Source of the DNA: Allobogoriella deserti
Lineage (GTDB): Bacteria > Actinomycetota > Actinomycetes > Actinomycetales > Actinomycetaceae
Direction of reading: 5' to 3'
DNA length: 64,000 nucleotides
NCBI RefSeq assembly: GCF_042680605.1
Contig: NZ_JBHUEE010000001.1
Coordinates: 62,001-126,000 of the forward strand
Of the stretch, positions 19,424-27,807 are shown in pieces. Both the position numbers and the translations under genes were made by a program. Within the stretch, counting starts at the first letter, position 1. The number at the start of each line of letters is the position of its first letter. The notes under the pieces were generated by a model, which did no database searches, had not been told where the DNA came from, and worked only from the letters and a program-made list of their open reading frames with translations.

Positions 19424-19579
19424 GCCCGGGCGGGTCCGCCCGCGACGGCTCGACCGCCGCCGGCCCCGGCGGCCTGCGATGTGGACCGTCGTCTCAGGAA
19501 TCGGGACGGCCCGGATCCGGCCGACCTCGCCGCTCGCCGCTGCGCCACGGTAGGCGCGAGGCGATCGGAGGAGGACGCG

Positions 19580-20404
19580 ATGACGGCGCAACTGTCCCTG
19601 GCCCGCACCGGGCAGGACCGCGGCGAGGCGGCGCCGGCGCTCGCCGTGTCCTACGAGCGGATAGAACGCGTATTCGGCGCCGGGAGCGCGACCCAGACCG
19701 TCCTCGGCGGCATCGACCTCGACCTCGCCGCGGGCGAGATCGTCGCGGTGCTCGGACCGAGCGGATGCGGGAAATCGACGCTCCTGCGCCTGACCGCCGG
19801 ACTGGACGCGCCGACAGGCGGAGCGGTGCGGATCGACGGCACGGTCGTCACCGGCTCGGATCCGCGCTGCGCCGTCGCGTTCCAGGAGCCACGCCTGCTC
19901 CCGTGGCGCACCCTCGCCGCGAACGTCGCCGTCGGACTGCCGCGAGGCACCGACCGCGCCGCCGGACGCGACCAGGTCGCGCACCTGCTCGACCTCGTCG
20001 GACTCGGCGCCCACGCCGGCCACCGGCCCCGCGAGGTCTCCGGCGGCATGGCCCAGCGGGCCTCGCTCGCCCGCGCCCTGGCCCGGCGCCCCGGGGTCCT
20101 GCTGCTGGACGAGCCGTTCGGCGCCCTCGACGCACTCACCCGGCTGCGGATGCAGGACCTCCTCCTCGAGGTGCACGAGGCCGCCCCGACCACGGTGCTG
20201 CTCATCACCCACGACGTGGACGAGGCGCTCCAGCTCGCCGACCGCGTCGTGGTGCTCGGCACCGCAGCGGACGGCCCCGGCGCCCGCGTCATCCGCTCCC
20301 TCACCGTGCCCGGCGACCGACCGCGCAGCCGCGGCTCCGCCGAGCTCGCCCGGCTGCGCAGCGAGCTGCTGGAGTCGCTCGGCGTCGACAGCCATCGCCA
20401 CTGA
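19580..20404 (+). CDS. ABC transporter ATPase, aliphatic sulfonate/taurine type
   Basis: This 274-residue ATPase energises the importer encoded by the next two genes. Walker A is GPSGCGKST at 59-67, the Q-loop segment is FQEPRLLPW, the signature is VSGGMAQRASLARAL and Walker B is LLLDEPFGALDAL. This pattern places it in the SsuB/TauB/NrtD group. A strong GGAGGAGG precedes ATG 19580. A nitrate or pyrimidine-precursor substrate cannot be excluded by the ATPase alone, but the sulfhydrylase downstream favours a sulfur source. Confidence 0.9.
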   Translation: MTAQLSLARTGQDRGEAAPALAVSYERIERVFGAGSATQTVLGGIDLDLAAGEIVAVLGPSGCGKSTLLRLTAGLDAPTGGAVRIDGTVVTGSDPRCAVAFQEPRLLPWRTLAANVAVGLPRGTDRAAGRDQVAHLLDLVGLGAHAGHRPREVSGGMAQRASLARALARRPGVLLLDEPFGALDALTRLRMQDLLLEVHEAAPTTVLLITHDVDEALQLADRVVVLGTAADGPGARVIRSLTVPGDRPRSRGSAELARLRSELLESLGVDSHRH

Positions 20405-20465
20405 TGGGCCGACCGTCCGCGACGGGCCACCTGAGACCACCACCACCCGAAACCGGAGTCACACG

Positions 20466-21512
20466 ATGAGATCCACCCGCCTCACGGCCGCCGCAGCGGC
20501 CGCGCTCACCGTCGTCGTCCCGCTCTCCGGCTGTCTGGCCGGCGAGGCCGAGGACGCCGCCGATGCCTCGGCCGGCCCGAGCGACGGGGACGAGCTCGTC
20601 GTGGACTGGGCGACCTACAACCCGCTGAGCATGGTCATCCGTGACCAGGGCTGGCTCGAGGAAGCGCTCGCCGACGACGGCGTGGACGTCACCTGGGTCC
20701 AGTCCGCGGGATCGAACCGGGCCAACGAGCTGCTCCGCTCCGGAGAGGCCGACGTCGCCTCTACGGCCGGCTCGGCCGCGCTTCTCGCCCGCGCCAACGG
20801 CTCACCCATCCGCACCATCGACATCTACAGCCAGCCGGAGTGGTCGGCACTGGTCACCGACCCCGGGTCCGGCATCGAGGAGGTCACCGACCTAGCCGGC
20901 CGTTCGGTCGCCGCCACCAAGGGCACCGACCCGTACTTCTTCCTGCTCCAGGCGCTGCTCGAGGCCGGCGTGGACCCGGCCGACGTCGAGATCCAGAACC
21001 TCCAGCACGCCGACGGGAACACCGCCCTGCAGAACGGCTCAGTCGACGCGTGGGCCGGGCTCGACCCGATCATGGCCGACGCGGAGCAGGACGGCAGCGA
21101 GCTCTTCTACCGCAACGTCGACTTCAACACCTACGGCTTCCTCAACGCGCGTGAGGACTTCCTCGAGGACTCGCCCGAGGTGGCCCAGGTCGTCGTCGAT
21201 ACCTACGAGTACGCCCGCACCTGGGCGGCCGAGCACCCGGAGGAGACCGCTGAGATCCTGGCCGAGGACGCCGGCATCGATCTCTCCCTCGCGCAGCAGG
21301 TCATCACCGAGCGCAGCAACCTGGACGTGGACGGCGCGCCGGGGCCTGCCCAGCTCGAGGTTCTGACCACGATCGGCCCGATGCTCGTCGAGACCGGGGA
21401 CGTCGCCTCCCAGGAGCAGATCGACGAGGCGCTGGCGGACCTGCTGGACGACTCGTGGGTCCGGCAGGCCGACCCGGAGGCTGTCGCCGACGTCGTGGGG
21501 CAGGCGCCGTGA
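20466..21512 (+). CDS. Substrate-binding lipoprotein, sulfonate/taurine ABC transporter
   Basis: This 348-residue surface lipoprotein captures the substrate outside the membrane. A signal peptide ends in a lipobox (PLSGC, with lipidated Cys23). An NMT1/SsuA-like periplasmic fold follows. Family features include AGSNRANELLRSGEADVASTAG near 79-100, where the ligand lobe begins, and the TDPYFFLLQALLEAG helix. It lies 61 bp after the ATPase gene and its stop overlaps the permease start. The specific sulfonate is not known. Confidence 0.88.
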   Translation: MRSTRLTAAAAAALTVVVPLSGCLAGEAEDAADASAGPSDGDELVVDWATYNPLSMVIRDQGWLEEALADDGVDVTWVQSAGSNRANELLRSGEADVASTAGSAALLARANGSPIRTIDIYSQPEWSALVTDPGSGIEEVTDLAGRSVAATKGTDPYFFLLQALLEAGVDPADVEIQNLQHADGNTALQNGSVDAWAGLDPIMADAEQDGSELFYRNVDFNTYGFLNAREDFLEDSPEVAQVVVDTYEYARTWAAEHPEETAEILAEDAGIDLSLAQQVITERSNLDVDGAPGPAQLEVLTTIGPMLVETGDVASQEQIDEALADLLDDSWVRQADPEAVADVVGQAP

Positions 21513-22402
21513 CGCTGGCACTGAACGGCCCCGGAGAGGCGAACGCGCGCGCCTCGCAGGTCGGGTCGCGGACCCGGCGGACCCGCCCGGCGCCCGAACC
21601 GGACGGCGTCGGCCCCTCTGACGCCCCGGGGCGGTCGGCACCTGCGGCGAGACGCCGGCGGGGAGCTGTGCTGCTCGGCCTGGCCGTGCCGGTGGCCATC
21701 CTCGCGACCTGGCACGTGGCGTCGGTGTCCGGGTGGATCGACCCCGTCACGCTGCCCGGCCCGCTGTCCGTGCTGGCCGCAGCCGGAGAGCTGATCGAGC
21801 GTGGCGATCTCGGCTACCACGTGGCGATCTCGGCGCAACGGGTCATGCTCGGTTTCGCCTTCGGGGCGGCAGCCGGCCTGGCCCTCGGCTCGCTGCTCGG
21901 CCTGTCCCGGCTCGCCGACGCGCTGCTCTCGACCACGGTCGGCGCGCTGCGCGCCGTGCCCTCACTGGCGTGGGTGCCGTTGCTGCTGCTGTGGATCGGG
22001 ATCGGGGAGGACAGCAAGGTGACCCTGATCGCCATCGGCGCGTTCTTCCCGGTCTTCACCACCGTCTCGATGGCGTTGCGGCACGTCGACCGCCAGCTCG
22101 TCGAGGCCGGTCGCGCCTTCGGTCTGCGTGGCCTACGGCTGTTCACCACCGTCCAGCTGCCCGCCGTCGTCCCGGCCGTCATCTCCGGCCTGCGGCTCGC
22201 TCTTGCGCAGGCGTGGCTGTTCCTCGTGGCCGCGGAGCTGCTCGCCTCCTCGATGGGGCTCGGCTTCCTGCTCACCGACAGCCAGAACAACGGCCGGGTC
22301 GATCGGTTGCTGCTTGCCATCGTGTTGCTCGCCGTCCTGGGCAAGGTCAGCGACGCGCTGCTCGGCCTCTTCGAGCGCTGGGCCATCCGGCGGTGGGCCT
22401 GA
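21509..22402 (+). CDS. ABC transporter permease, SsuC/TauC type
   Basis: This 297-residue membrane subunit completes the importer. A Pro/Arg-rich cytoplasmic N terminus of about 50 residues precedes six helices. The EAA-like loop lies near residues 195-210 (LVEAGRAFGLRGLRLF). GTG 21509 overlaps the stop of the binding-protein gene (GTGA), so translation is coupled. The order ATPase, binding protein, permease followed by a sulfhydrylase suggests organosulfur acquisition. Confidence 0.9.
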   Translation: MTLALNGPGEANARASQVGSRTRRTRPAPEPDGVGPSDAPGRSAPAARRRRGAVLLGLAVPVAILATWHVASVSGWIDPVTLPGPLSVLAAAGELIERGDLGYHVAISAQRVMLGFAFGAAAGLALGSLLGLSRLADALLSTTVGALRAVPSLAWVPLLLLWIGIGEDSKVTLIAIGAFFPVFTTVSMALRHVDRQLVEAGRAFGLRGLRLFTTVQLPAVVPAVISGLRLALAQAWLFLVAAELLASSMGLGFLLTDSQNNGRVDRLLLAIVLLAVLGKVSDALLGLFERWAIRRWA

Positions 22403-22445
22403 GACGCGTGGGCGCGTAGCCGCAGAACGATGCGAGGGTAGGGCC

Positions 22446-23732
22446 GTGAACGACCACGAGTTCGGATTCCGTACCCGGGCCCTGCACGCCGGAGGCATCC
22501 CTGATCCGGTCACCGGCGCGCGTGCGGTGCCCATCTACCAGTCGACGTCGTTCGTGTTCTCCGACGTCGCCGACGCCGGCAACCTCTTCGCCCTGCAGAA
22601 GTTCGGGAACATCTATTCGCGGATCGGCAACCCCACGGTGGCCGCGTTCGAAGAACGCATCGCCTCGCTGGAAGGCGGCATCGGCGCGGTCGCGACGGCG
22701 TCGGGTATGTCCGCCGAGTTCATCACCCTGGCCGCGCTCGCGGGCGCCGGTGACCACATCGTCGCCTCGTCCCAGCTCTACGGCGGCACGGTCACCCAGC
22801 TCGACGTGACGCTGCGCCGCTTCGGGGTCGAGACCACCTTCGTGCCGGGCACCGACCCCGCCGACTACCGCGCCGCCCTGCGGCCGGAGACGAAGGCGGT
22901 CTACGCCGAGACCGTTGCCAACCCCTCCGGCGAGGTGGCCGATCTGGCGGGTCTCGCCGACGTCGCCCACCAGGCCGGGCTGCCGCTGATCATCGATTCC
23001 ACGCTGACCACGCCGTACCTCGTCCGTCCGTTCGAGCACGGCGCCGACATCGTCGTGCACTCGGCGACGAAGTTCCTCGGCGGACACGGCACCACGCTCG
23101 GCGGCGTCGTCGTCGAGTCCGGCCGCTTCGACTGGGCGAACGGCACGTTCCCGCAGATGACTGAGCCGGTGCCCTCCTACGGCGGCGTGAGCTGGTGGGG
23201 AAACTTCGGCGAGTACGGCTTCCTCATGAAGTTGCGGTCGGAACAGCTGCGTGACATCGGTCCCGCCCTGACACCGCAGGCCGCGTTCCAGCTGCTCCAG
23301 GGCGTGGAGACGTTGCCCCAGCGGATGGACGAGCACGTCGCGAACGCCCAGGCCGTCGCCGAGTGGCTCGAGGCCGATCCACGCATCGCGTACGTCAACC
23401 ACGCCGGGCTGGCCAGTCACGTCCACCACGAGCGTGCTCGGACTTACCTGCCCCACGGCGTCGGCTCGGTGTTCTCCTTCGGTGTCCGCGGCGGTCGCGA
23501 GGTCGGCGCCCGCTTCATCGAGGAACTGCAGTTGGCGAGCCACCTCGCCAATGTGGGCGACGCCCGCACGCTGGTGCTGCACCCGGCCTCGACCACCCAC
23601 CGCCAGCTCACTGCCGACCAGCTCGTCACCGCCGGCGTGCCCGAGGACCTCATCCGTATCTCGGTGGGTCTGGAGGACGTCGCGGACATTCTGTGGGACC
23701 TCGACCAGGCGCTGACCGCCGCGGGGGCCTGA
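22446..23732 (+). CDS. metY: O-acetylhomoserine sulfhydrylase (PLP-dependent)
   Basis: This enzyme makes homocysteine from O-acetyl-L-homoserine and sulfide, a direct route to methionine. The 428-residue length fits MetY rather than the shorter cystathionine gamma-synthases (about 380). K209 (HSATKFLGGHGT) is the probable PLP lysine. YSRIGNPT near 57-64 and GMSAEF near 87-92 are family markers. GTG 22446 is the start, and the region AGGGTAGGG about 5-12 nt upstream is purine-rich. The upstream sulfonate transporter supports a sulfur-scavenging locus. Confidence 0.93.
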   Translation: MNDHEFGFRTRALHAGGIPDPVTGARAVPIYQSTSFVFSDVADAGNLFALQKFGNIYSRIGNPTVAAFEERIASLEGGIGAVATASGMSAEFITLAALAGAGDHIVASSQLYGGTVTQLDVTLRRFGVETTFVPGTDPADYRAALRPETKAVYAETVANPSGEVADLAGLADVAHQAGLPLIIDSTLTTPYLVRPFEHGADIVVHSATKFLGGHGTTLGGVVVESGRFDWANGTFPQMTEPVPSYGGVSWWGNFGEYGFLMKLRSEQLRDIGPALTPQAAFQLLQGVETLPQRMDEHVANAQAVAEWLEADPRIAYVNHAGLASHVHHERARTYLPHGVGSVFSFGVRGGREVGARFIEELQLASHLANVGDARTLVLHPASTTHRQLTADQLVTAGVPEDLIRISVGLEDVADILWDLDQALTAAGA

Positions 23733-23820
23733 CGGGTGGGACGTCATGCCGCGGACGGTCCGAGTTCGCCGGAGCGGACACCAGCGGTGGCGGTCAGCGT
23801 CGGCGTGCTTCGATAGGAGG

Positions 23821-24312
23821 ATGACGATGACGCGCACCTGGCAGGGACCGTCCGCGCTCGAGCGGCTCGCGATCCTGCGCCGAACCCGGTCGGTCGCGAT
23901 CGTGGGCGCCTCACCCAAGCCCGAACGGGCCTCGTACTTCGTCGCCACCTACCTCCTGGCCGACTCCCCGTACCGGGTCTACTTCGTCAATCCCCGGGAG
24001 CGCGAGATCCTCGGCCGGCCGGTCTATCCGTCACTCGATGCCCTGCCCGAGGTGCCCGACATCGTCGACGTCTTCCGCCGTCACGAGGACCTCCCCGCGG
24101 TGCTCGAGCAGACCGAACAGGTCGGGGCGAGGGTGCTGTGGCTGCAGCTCGGCTCATGGCACGAGGAGGTCGCCCGGGACGCCGAGGCCGCCGGGATCAC
24201 CGTCGTCATGGACCGTTGCCTGAAGATCGAGCACGCCCGTTTCCACGGCGGCCTGCATCTGGCGGGCTTCAACACCGGGGTCATCTCGTCGAAACGTCAG
24301 CTCCCCGCCTGA
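23821..24312 (+). CDS. CoA-binding protein, YccU-like
   Basis: This 163-residue soluble Rossmann-like protein corresponds to the CoA-binding domain of succinyl-CoA synthetase alpha. RSVAIVGASPKPERASYFV near residues 23-42 forms the nucleotide loop, and VMDRCLKIEH near 130-139 is the usual C-terminal signature. Two starts are possible: ATG 23821 abuts AGGAGG, whereas ATG 23827 has better spacing from it. It follows the sulfhydrylase gene and may be in the same transcript. The physiological role of this family is poorly known. Confidence 0.85.
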   Translation: MTMTRTWQGPSALERLAILRRTRSVAIVGASPKPERASYFVATYLLADSPYRVYFVNPREREILGRPVYPSLDALPEVPDIVDVFRRHEDLPAVLEQTEQVGARVLWLQLGSWHEEVARDAEAAGITVVMDRCLKIEHARFHGGLHLAGFNTGVISSKRQLPA

Positions 24313-24373
24313 CCCACCCCCCAGCACGCCACTCGTCACTCGTGTGCCGACTGGTCAGTGGTGTGCCGGACGA

Positions 24374-24772
24374 TCAGTCCAGTGCGCCGTCCTCGACCTC
24401 TCCCGCCCCGGCCGAGGAGTTCAGCGTCTCGGCGCGACGTACGGCAGGCAGGCGGCTTTGCGAGAAGATCAGGCCGGCCGTGAAGGCGACGGTCATCACC
24501 CCGAACGCGATCCACGACTCGTTCAGCATCATGACCATGAACGACACCCCCAGGAGGGCGAGCACCCACCACTGCCGGAGGAGAAAAACCCCGCCGGTCT
24601 CGCTATAGAGCCGGGCGTACGCCGTGGCGAGCGGGGCCAGCTGGGGATCACGAACCGCACGGCCGGAGTTCACCGCCGAGAACACCTCGTTGCGCTCGCC
24701 TCGGTCGAGCTCACGCAGACGTGCGAGAACCTCAGCGGGTTCACTCGAGTGCACAAGCACCACCTCGCCCAC
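24374..24772 (-). CDS. Small two-helix membrane protein of unknown function
   Basis: I do not recognise this protein. It has about 132 residues from GTG 24772, with a soluble charged N-terminal half (EPAEVLARLRELDRGERNEVFSAV). Two close hydrophobic segments near residues 68-85 and 88-106 follow, then a short acidic tail. Other in-frame GTG starts at 24763 and 24754 cannot be excluded. It is divergent from purS and convergent with the CoA-binding gene. The hairpin of two membrane helices with a cytoplasmic leader suggests a small integral membrane protein. Confidence 0.6.
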   Translation of the reverse strand: MGEVVLVHSSEPAEVLARLRELDRGERNEVFSAVNSGRAVRDPQLAPLATAYARLYSETGGVFLLRQWWVLALLGVSFMVMMLNESWIAFGVMTVAFTAGLIFSQSRLPAVRRAETLNSSAGAGEVEDGALD

Positions 24773-24905
24773 GCGGTCCCGTCCCAGGCTAGTGCCGCGA
24801 GGCCGTACCGCACCACACGGCCCTCGCCAGGAATCGGACCCCGCAGGCACCTTCGGCGGCAGTAGACTGCGAGTGCCGCCGCCGTCCATCCAGGAGCAGC
24901 TACAC

Positions 24906-25190
24906 GTGGGTCACATCGTCGTCGAGGTCATGCCCAAGCAGGAGATCCTCGACCCGCAGGGCAAGGCCGTCGTCGGAGCGTTGCACCGCCTGGGGCACAC
25001 CGCCGTGACCGATGTCCGGCAGGGCAAGCGGTTCACGCTCACCGTCGACGGCCCGGTTACCGAGGAGCATCTCGCCGCAGCCCGCGACGCCGCGACGACC
25101 GCCCTGTCCAATCCGATCATCGAGGACGTCGTCGGCGTCTACGAGCTCACCGGGGCGGACGCCGCGCAGACCGCCGGGGTCGAGGCGTGA
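24906..25190 (+). CDS. purS: Phosphoribosylformylglycinamidine synthase subunit PurS
   Basis: PurS is the small structural subunit that bridges PurL and PurQ in the FGAM synthase complex. The 94-residue protein begins with the typical strand IVVEVMPKQEILDPQGKAV. It is slightly longer than usual because of an Ala-rich C-terminal extension after VGVYELTG. GTG 24906 has AGGAG about 11 nt upstream. Its stop overlaps the purQ start. PurL lies 19 kb downstream. Confidence 0.95.
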   Translation: MGHIVVEVMPKQEILDPQGKAVVGALHRLGHTAVTDVRQGKRFTLTVDGPVTEEHLAAARDAATTALSNPIIEDVVGVYELTGADAAQTAGVEA

Positions 25191-25888
25191 CCGCTCGGAT
25201 CGGCGTCGTCACCTTCCCCGGTTCTCTCGACGACCGTGACGCCCAGCGCGCGGTGCGGCTCGCCGGCGCCGAGGCCGTCGCCCTCTGGCACGCCGACGCC
25301 GATCTGCACGGTGTCGACGCCGTCGTCCTGCCGGGCGGGTTCTCCTACGGCGACTACCTCCGCTGCGGCGCGATCGCCCGATTCTCACCGGTGATGACCG
25401 AGGTTGTCGCGGCGGCCCGCCGCGGCCTCCCCGTGCTCGGCATCTGCAACGGCTTCCAGATCCTGTGCGAGGCACACCTTCTGCCGGGCGCGCTCATCCG
25501 CAACGACCACCAGCACTTCATCTGCCGCGATCAGCAACTCCGGGTCGTCAACAACGCGACCGCCTGGACCCGCGAGCTGAGCGCCGGTGACGTCATCACC
25601 ATCCCGCTGAAGAACGGCGAGGGCGGCTACGTGGCCGACGACGCCACGCTCAGGCGTCTGGAGGAGGAGGGTCAGGTGGTCTTCCGCTACGAGGGCGGCA
25701 ACCCGAACGGGTCGCTGCACGACATCGCCGGCGTGACGAACGAGCGCGGCAACGTCGTCGGCCTCATGCCCCACCCCGAGCACGCCGTTGAGCCCGGGTT
25801 CGGCCCCGACATGGCGGATGCACCACGCTCGGGCACCGATGGGCTCGGGCTGTTCACCTCTGCGGTCCGGGCGCTCGTCTCGGCCTGA
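25187..25888 (+). CDS. purQ: Phosphoribosylformylglycinamidine synthase, glutamine amidotransferase subunit
   Basis: PurQ releases ammonia from glutamine and passes it to PurL in step 4 of purine synthesis. The 233-residue class I amidotransferase has the nucleophile elbow GICNGFQ (Cys near residue 86), the preceding LPGGFSYGDYLR, and the His-Glu pair in LMPHPEHAVEP. GTG 25187 overlaps the purS stop (GTGA). Confidence 0.96.
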   Translation: MTARIGVVTFPGSLDDRDAQRAVRLAGAEAVALWHADADLHGVDAVVLPGGFSYGDYLRCGAIARFSPVMTEVVAAARRGLPVLGICNGFQILCEAHLLPGALIRNDHQHFICRDQQLRVVNNATAWTRELSAGDVITIPLKNGEGGYVADDATLRRLEEEGQVVFRYEGGNPNGSLHDIAGVTNERGNVVGLMPHPEHAVEPGFGPDMADAPRSGTDGLGLFTSAVRALVSA

Positions 25889-25914
25889 GTCCCTGACTGA
25901 GCCTGGCGGGCGCG

Positions 25915-27039
25915 TCAGCCGGCGGTGCCGCAGCCCAGGACGTCCGTCAGTGACGTCGGCGCCATACTGTGGGCGGTCGCCACCGGTTCGCAGGTCAGAG
26001 CGCCGTCGTGCGTGTTGAGGCCCAAGGCCAGCGCGCGGTCCTCACGCATGGCCGCGCGCCATCCGTGCTCGGCGAGCTCGACGGCGTAGGGCAGCGTCAC
26101 GTTCGTCAGCGCGTACGTCGAGGTGTGCGGGACCGCCCCGGGCATGTTCGCCACGCAGTAGAACTGCGTGCCGTGCACCCGGTAGGTCGGCTCGGTGTGC
26201 GTCGTCGGGCGGCTGTCCTCGAAACAGCCGCCCTGGTCGACGGCGATATCGACGACGACGCTGCCGGGCTTCATCCGGGAGATCTGCTCGTTGCTCACGA
26301 GTTTGGGGGCCCGCGCGCCCGCGACGAGCACCGCGCCGATGATGAGATCGGCGTCGGCGATCGCGTGCTCGATCTCGAGGGCGTTCGACGCCATCGTCCG
26401 GCACGGGAACAGCGCGCCGGCCTGTCGGAGCTTACCGATGTCCTTGTCGAGCACCACGACCTCCGAGCGCATCCCGGCGGCGATGGCGAGCGCGTTCATG
26501 CCGGCGACGCCGGCGCCGATGATCACCACGCGCGCCGGGCGCACGCCCGCCACGCCACCCATGAGGACACCGCGCCCGCCCTGCGGGCTCATCAGGGTGT
26601 GTGCGCCGACCTGCGGGGCGAGTCGGCCGGCCACCTCGCTCATGGGCGCCAGCAGCGGGAGGGAACGGTCGGGCAGCTCGACGGTCTCGTACGCCACGGC
26701 CGTGACGCGGCGCGCGAGCAGTTCCTCAGTCAGCCGGCGGTCGGCGGCGAGGTGGAGGTAGGTGAACAGGACCAGCCCCTCCCGGAGCCGGTGGTACTCC
26801 GCGGGGATGGGCTCCTTGACCTTGAGGACGAGCTCGCCGGCGGCCCAGGTCTCGTCGGCGCCGTGGACGATCCGGGCACCCGCCGCGGCGTAGTCGTCGT
26901 CGGAGATCGCCGAGCCGACGCCGGCGCCCGCCTCGACGTGGACCTCGTGCCCGTGGCGGGTGAGCTCGTGCACTCCGGCCGGCGTGATGGCCACCCGCTG
27001 TTCGCTGTCCTTGATCTCGCGCGGGACCGCGACTCTCAC
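25915..27039 (-). CDS. ald: Alanine dehydrogenase
   Basis: This NAD-dependent enzyme interconverts L-alanine with pyruvate and ammonia. The 374-residue protein begins with the signature VRVAVPREIKDSEQRV. It contains the segment LVLKVKEPIPAEYHRL, the catalytic-region histidine in TYLHLAADRRLTEELL, and the Rossmann loop IIGAGVAGMNALAIA. GTG 27039 is selected because it begins the conserved N terminus; an upstream extension is not family-like. It is divergent from the yceI-like gene. Confidence 0.93.
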   Translation of the reverse strand: MRVAVPREIKDSEQRVAITPAGVHELTRHGHEVHVEAGAGVGSAISDDDYAAAGARIVHGADETWAAGELVLKVKEPIPAEYHRLREGLVLFTYLHLAADRRLTEELLARRVTAVAYETVELPDRSLPLLAPMSEVAGRLAPQVGAHTLMSPQGGRGVLMGGVAGVRPARVVIIGAGVAGMNALAIAAGMRSEVVVLDKDIGKLRQAGALFPCRTMASNALEIEHAIADADLIIGAVLVAGARAPKLVSNEQISRMKPGSVVVDIAVDQGGCFEDSRPTTHTEPTYRVHGTQFYCVANMPGAVPHTSTYALTNVTLPYAVELAEHGWRAAMREDRALALGLNTHDGALTCEPVATAHSMAPTSLTDVLGCGTAG

Positions 27040-27167
27040 GTCATCACCGCCCTCTGTGCCAGGATGGGCCGCCGAGTGGCCACCGCTGCTGCGCAGTGTA
27101 GGCCCGCCCGGGACGACCCTCACGTGCCGGGACCGAGTGCCGGTCGCCGACCGGCGGAGGAGACACG

Positions 27168-27797
27168 ATGACCGAGACGGACCAGTCTCTGCGTGGTACC
27201 TGGCTTTTCGACCCGACGCACACCCGCCTGGGCTTCTCCGCCCGGCACGCCATGGTGACCCGCGTGCGCGGGTCCTTCAACGACTTCGACGGCCGGATCG
27301 AGGTGGCGCCGGCCAGTGCCGAGAGCGGCCTGGACGCTCACGTCGAGGTGCGGGTCCGCACCGCGAGCGTCGACACACGCAACGCCGACCGCGACGCGCA
27401 CCTGCGCAGTGAGGACTTTTTCGACGCCGAGCGGTTCCCGGAGATGGTCTTCCGGTCGACCACGATCGACGAGGTGGGCGAGAACGCCTACCTCGCCGTC
27501 GGTGAACTGACGATCAAGGGCATCGCCAAGCAGGTCGGTGTGCCGATCGAGCTCACCGGCGTCCAGCGCGACCCGATGGGCAACCTGCGCGCCGGCTTCG
27601 AGGGCACGCGCCGCGTCGACCGTCGTGACTGGGGCCTGGAGTGGCAGATGCCGCTGGACGCCGGCGGGGTCCTGGTCTCGGAGAAGATCACCCTCGAGCT
27701 GGAGATCAGCGCGGTCAAGCAGGAGGACGACGCGGCCTCCGACGGCGGCCAGCCGGCGGATGGCGAAACGGCGGGCGAGGAGCCCACCGGCGTCTGA
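27168..27797 (+). CDS. YceI-family lipocalin-like protein
   Basis: This 209-residue protein has the YceI beta-barrel fold, which binds isoprenoid-like ligands. Characteristic parts are WLFDPTHTRLGFSARHAMVTRVRG near 13-36, then SVDTRNADRDAHLRSEDFFDAERFPEM near 64-90, then the closing segment FEGTRRVDRRDWGL. No signal peptide is present, so it is probably cytosolic, as in many actinobacterial relatives. A charged low-complexity tail of about 25 residues follows the barrel. The ligand is unknown. Confidence 0.9.
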   Translation: MTETDQSLRGTWLFDPTHTRLGFSARHAMVTRVRGSFNDFDGRIEVAPASAESGLDAHVEVRVRTASVDTRNADRDAHLRSEDFFDAERFPEMVFRSTTIDEVGENAYLAVGELTIKGIAKQVGVPIELTGVQRDPMGNLRAGFEGTRRVDRRDWGLEWQMPLDAGGVLVSEKITLELEISAVKQEDDAASDGGQPADGETAGEEPTGV

Positions 27798-27807
27798 CCG
27801 CCCCAGG

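Noticed and set aside
18239..20446. A 735-codon minus-strand frame opposite the GNAT fusion and the ABC ATPase
   Set aside because: It covers parts of four well-supported genes on the other strand and has no recognisable domain.
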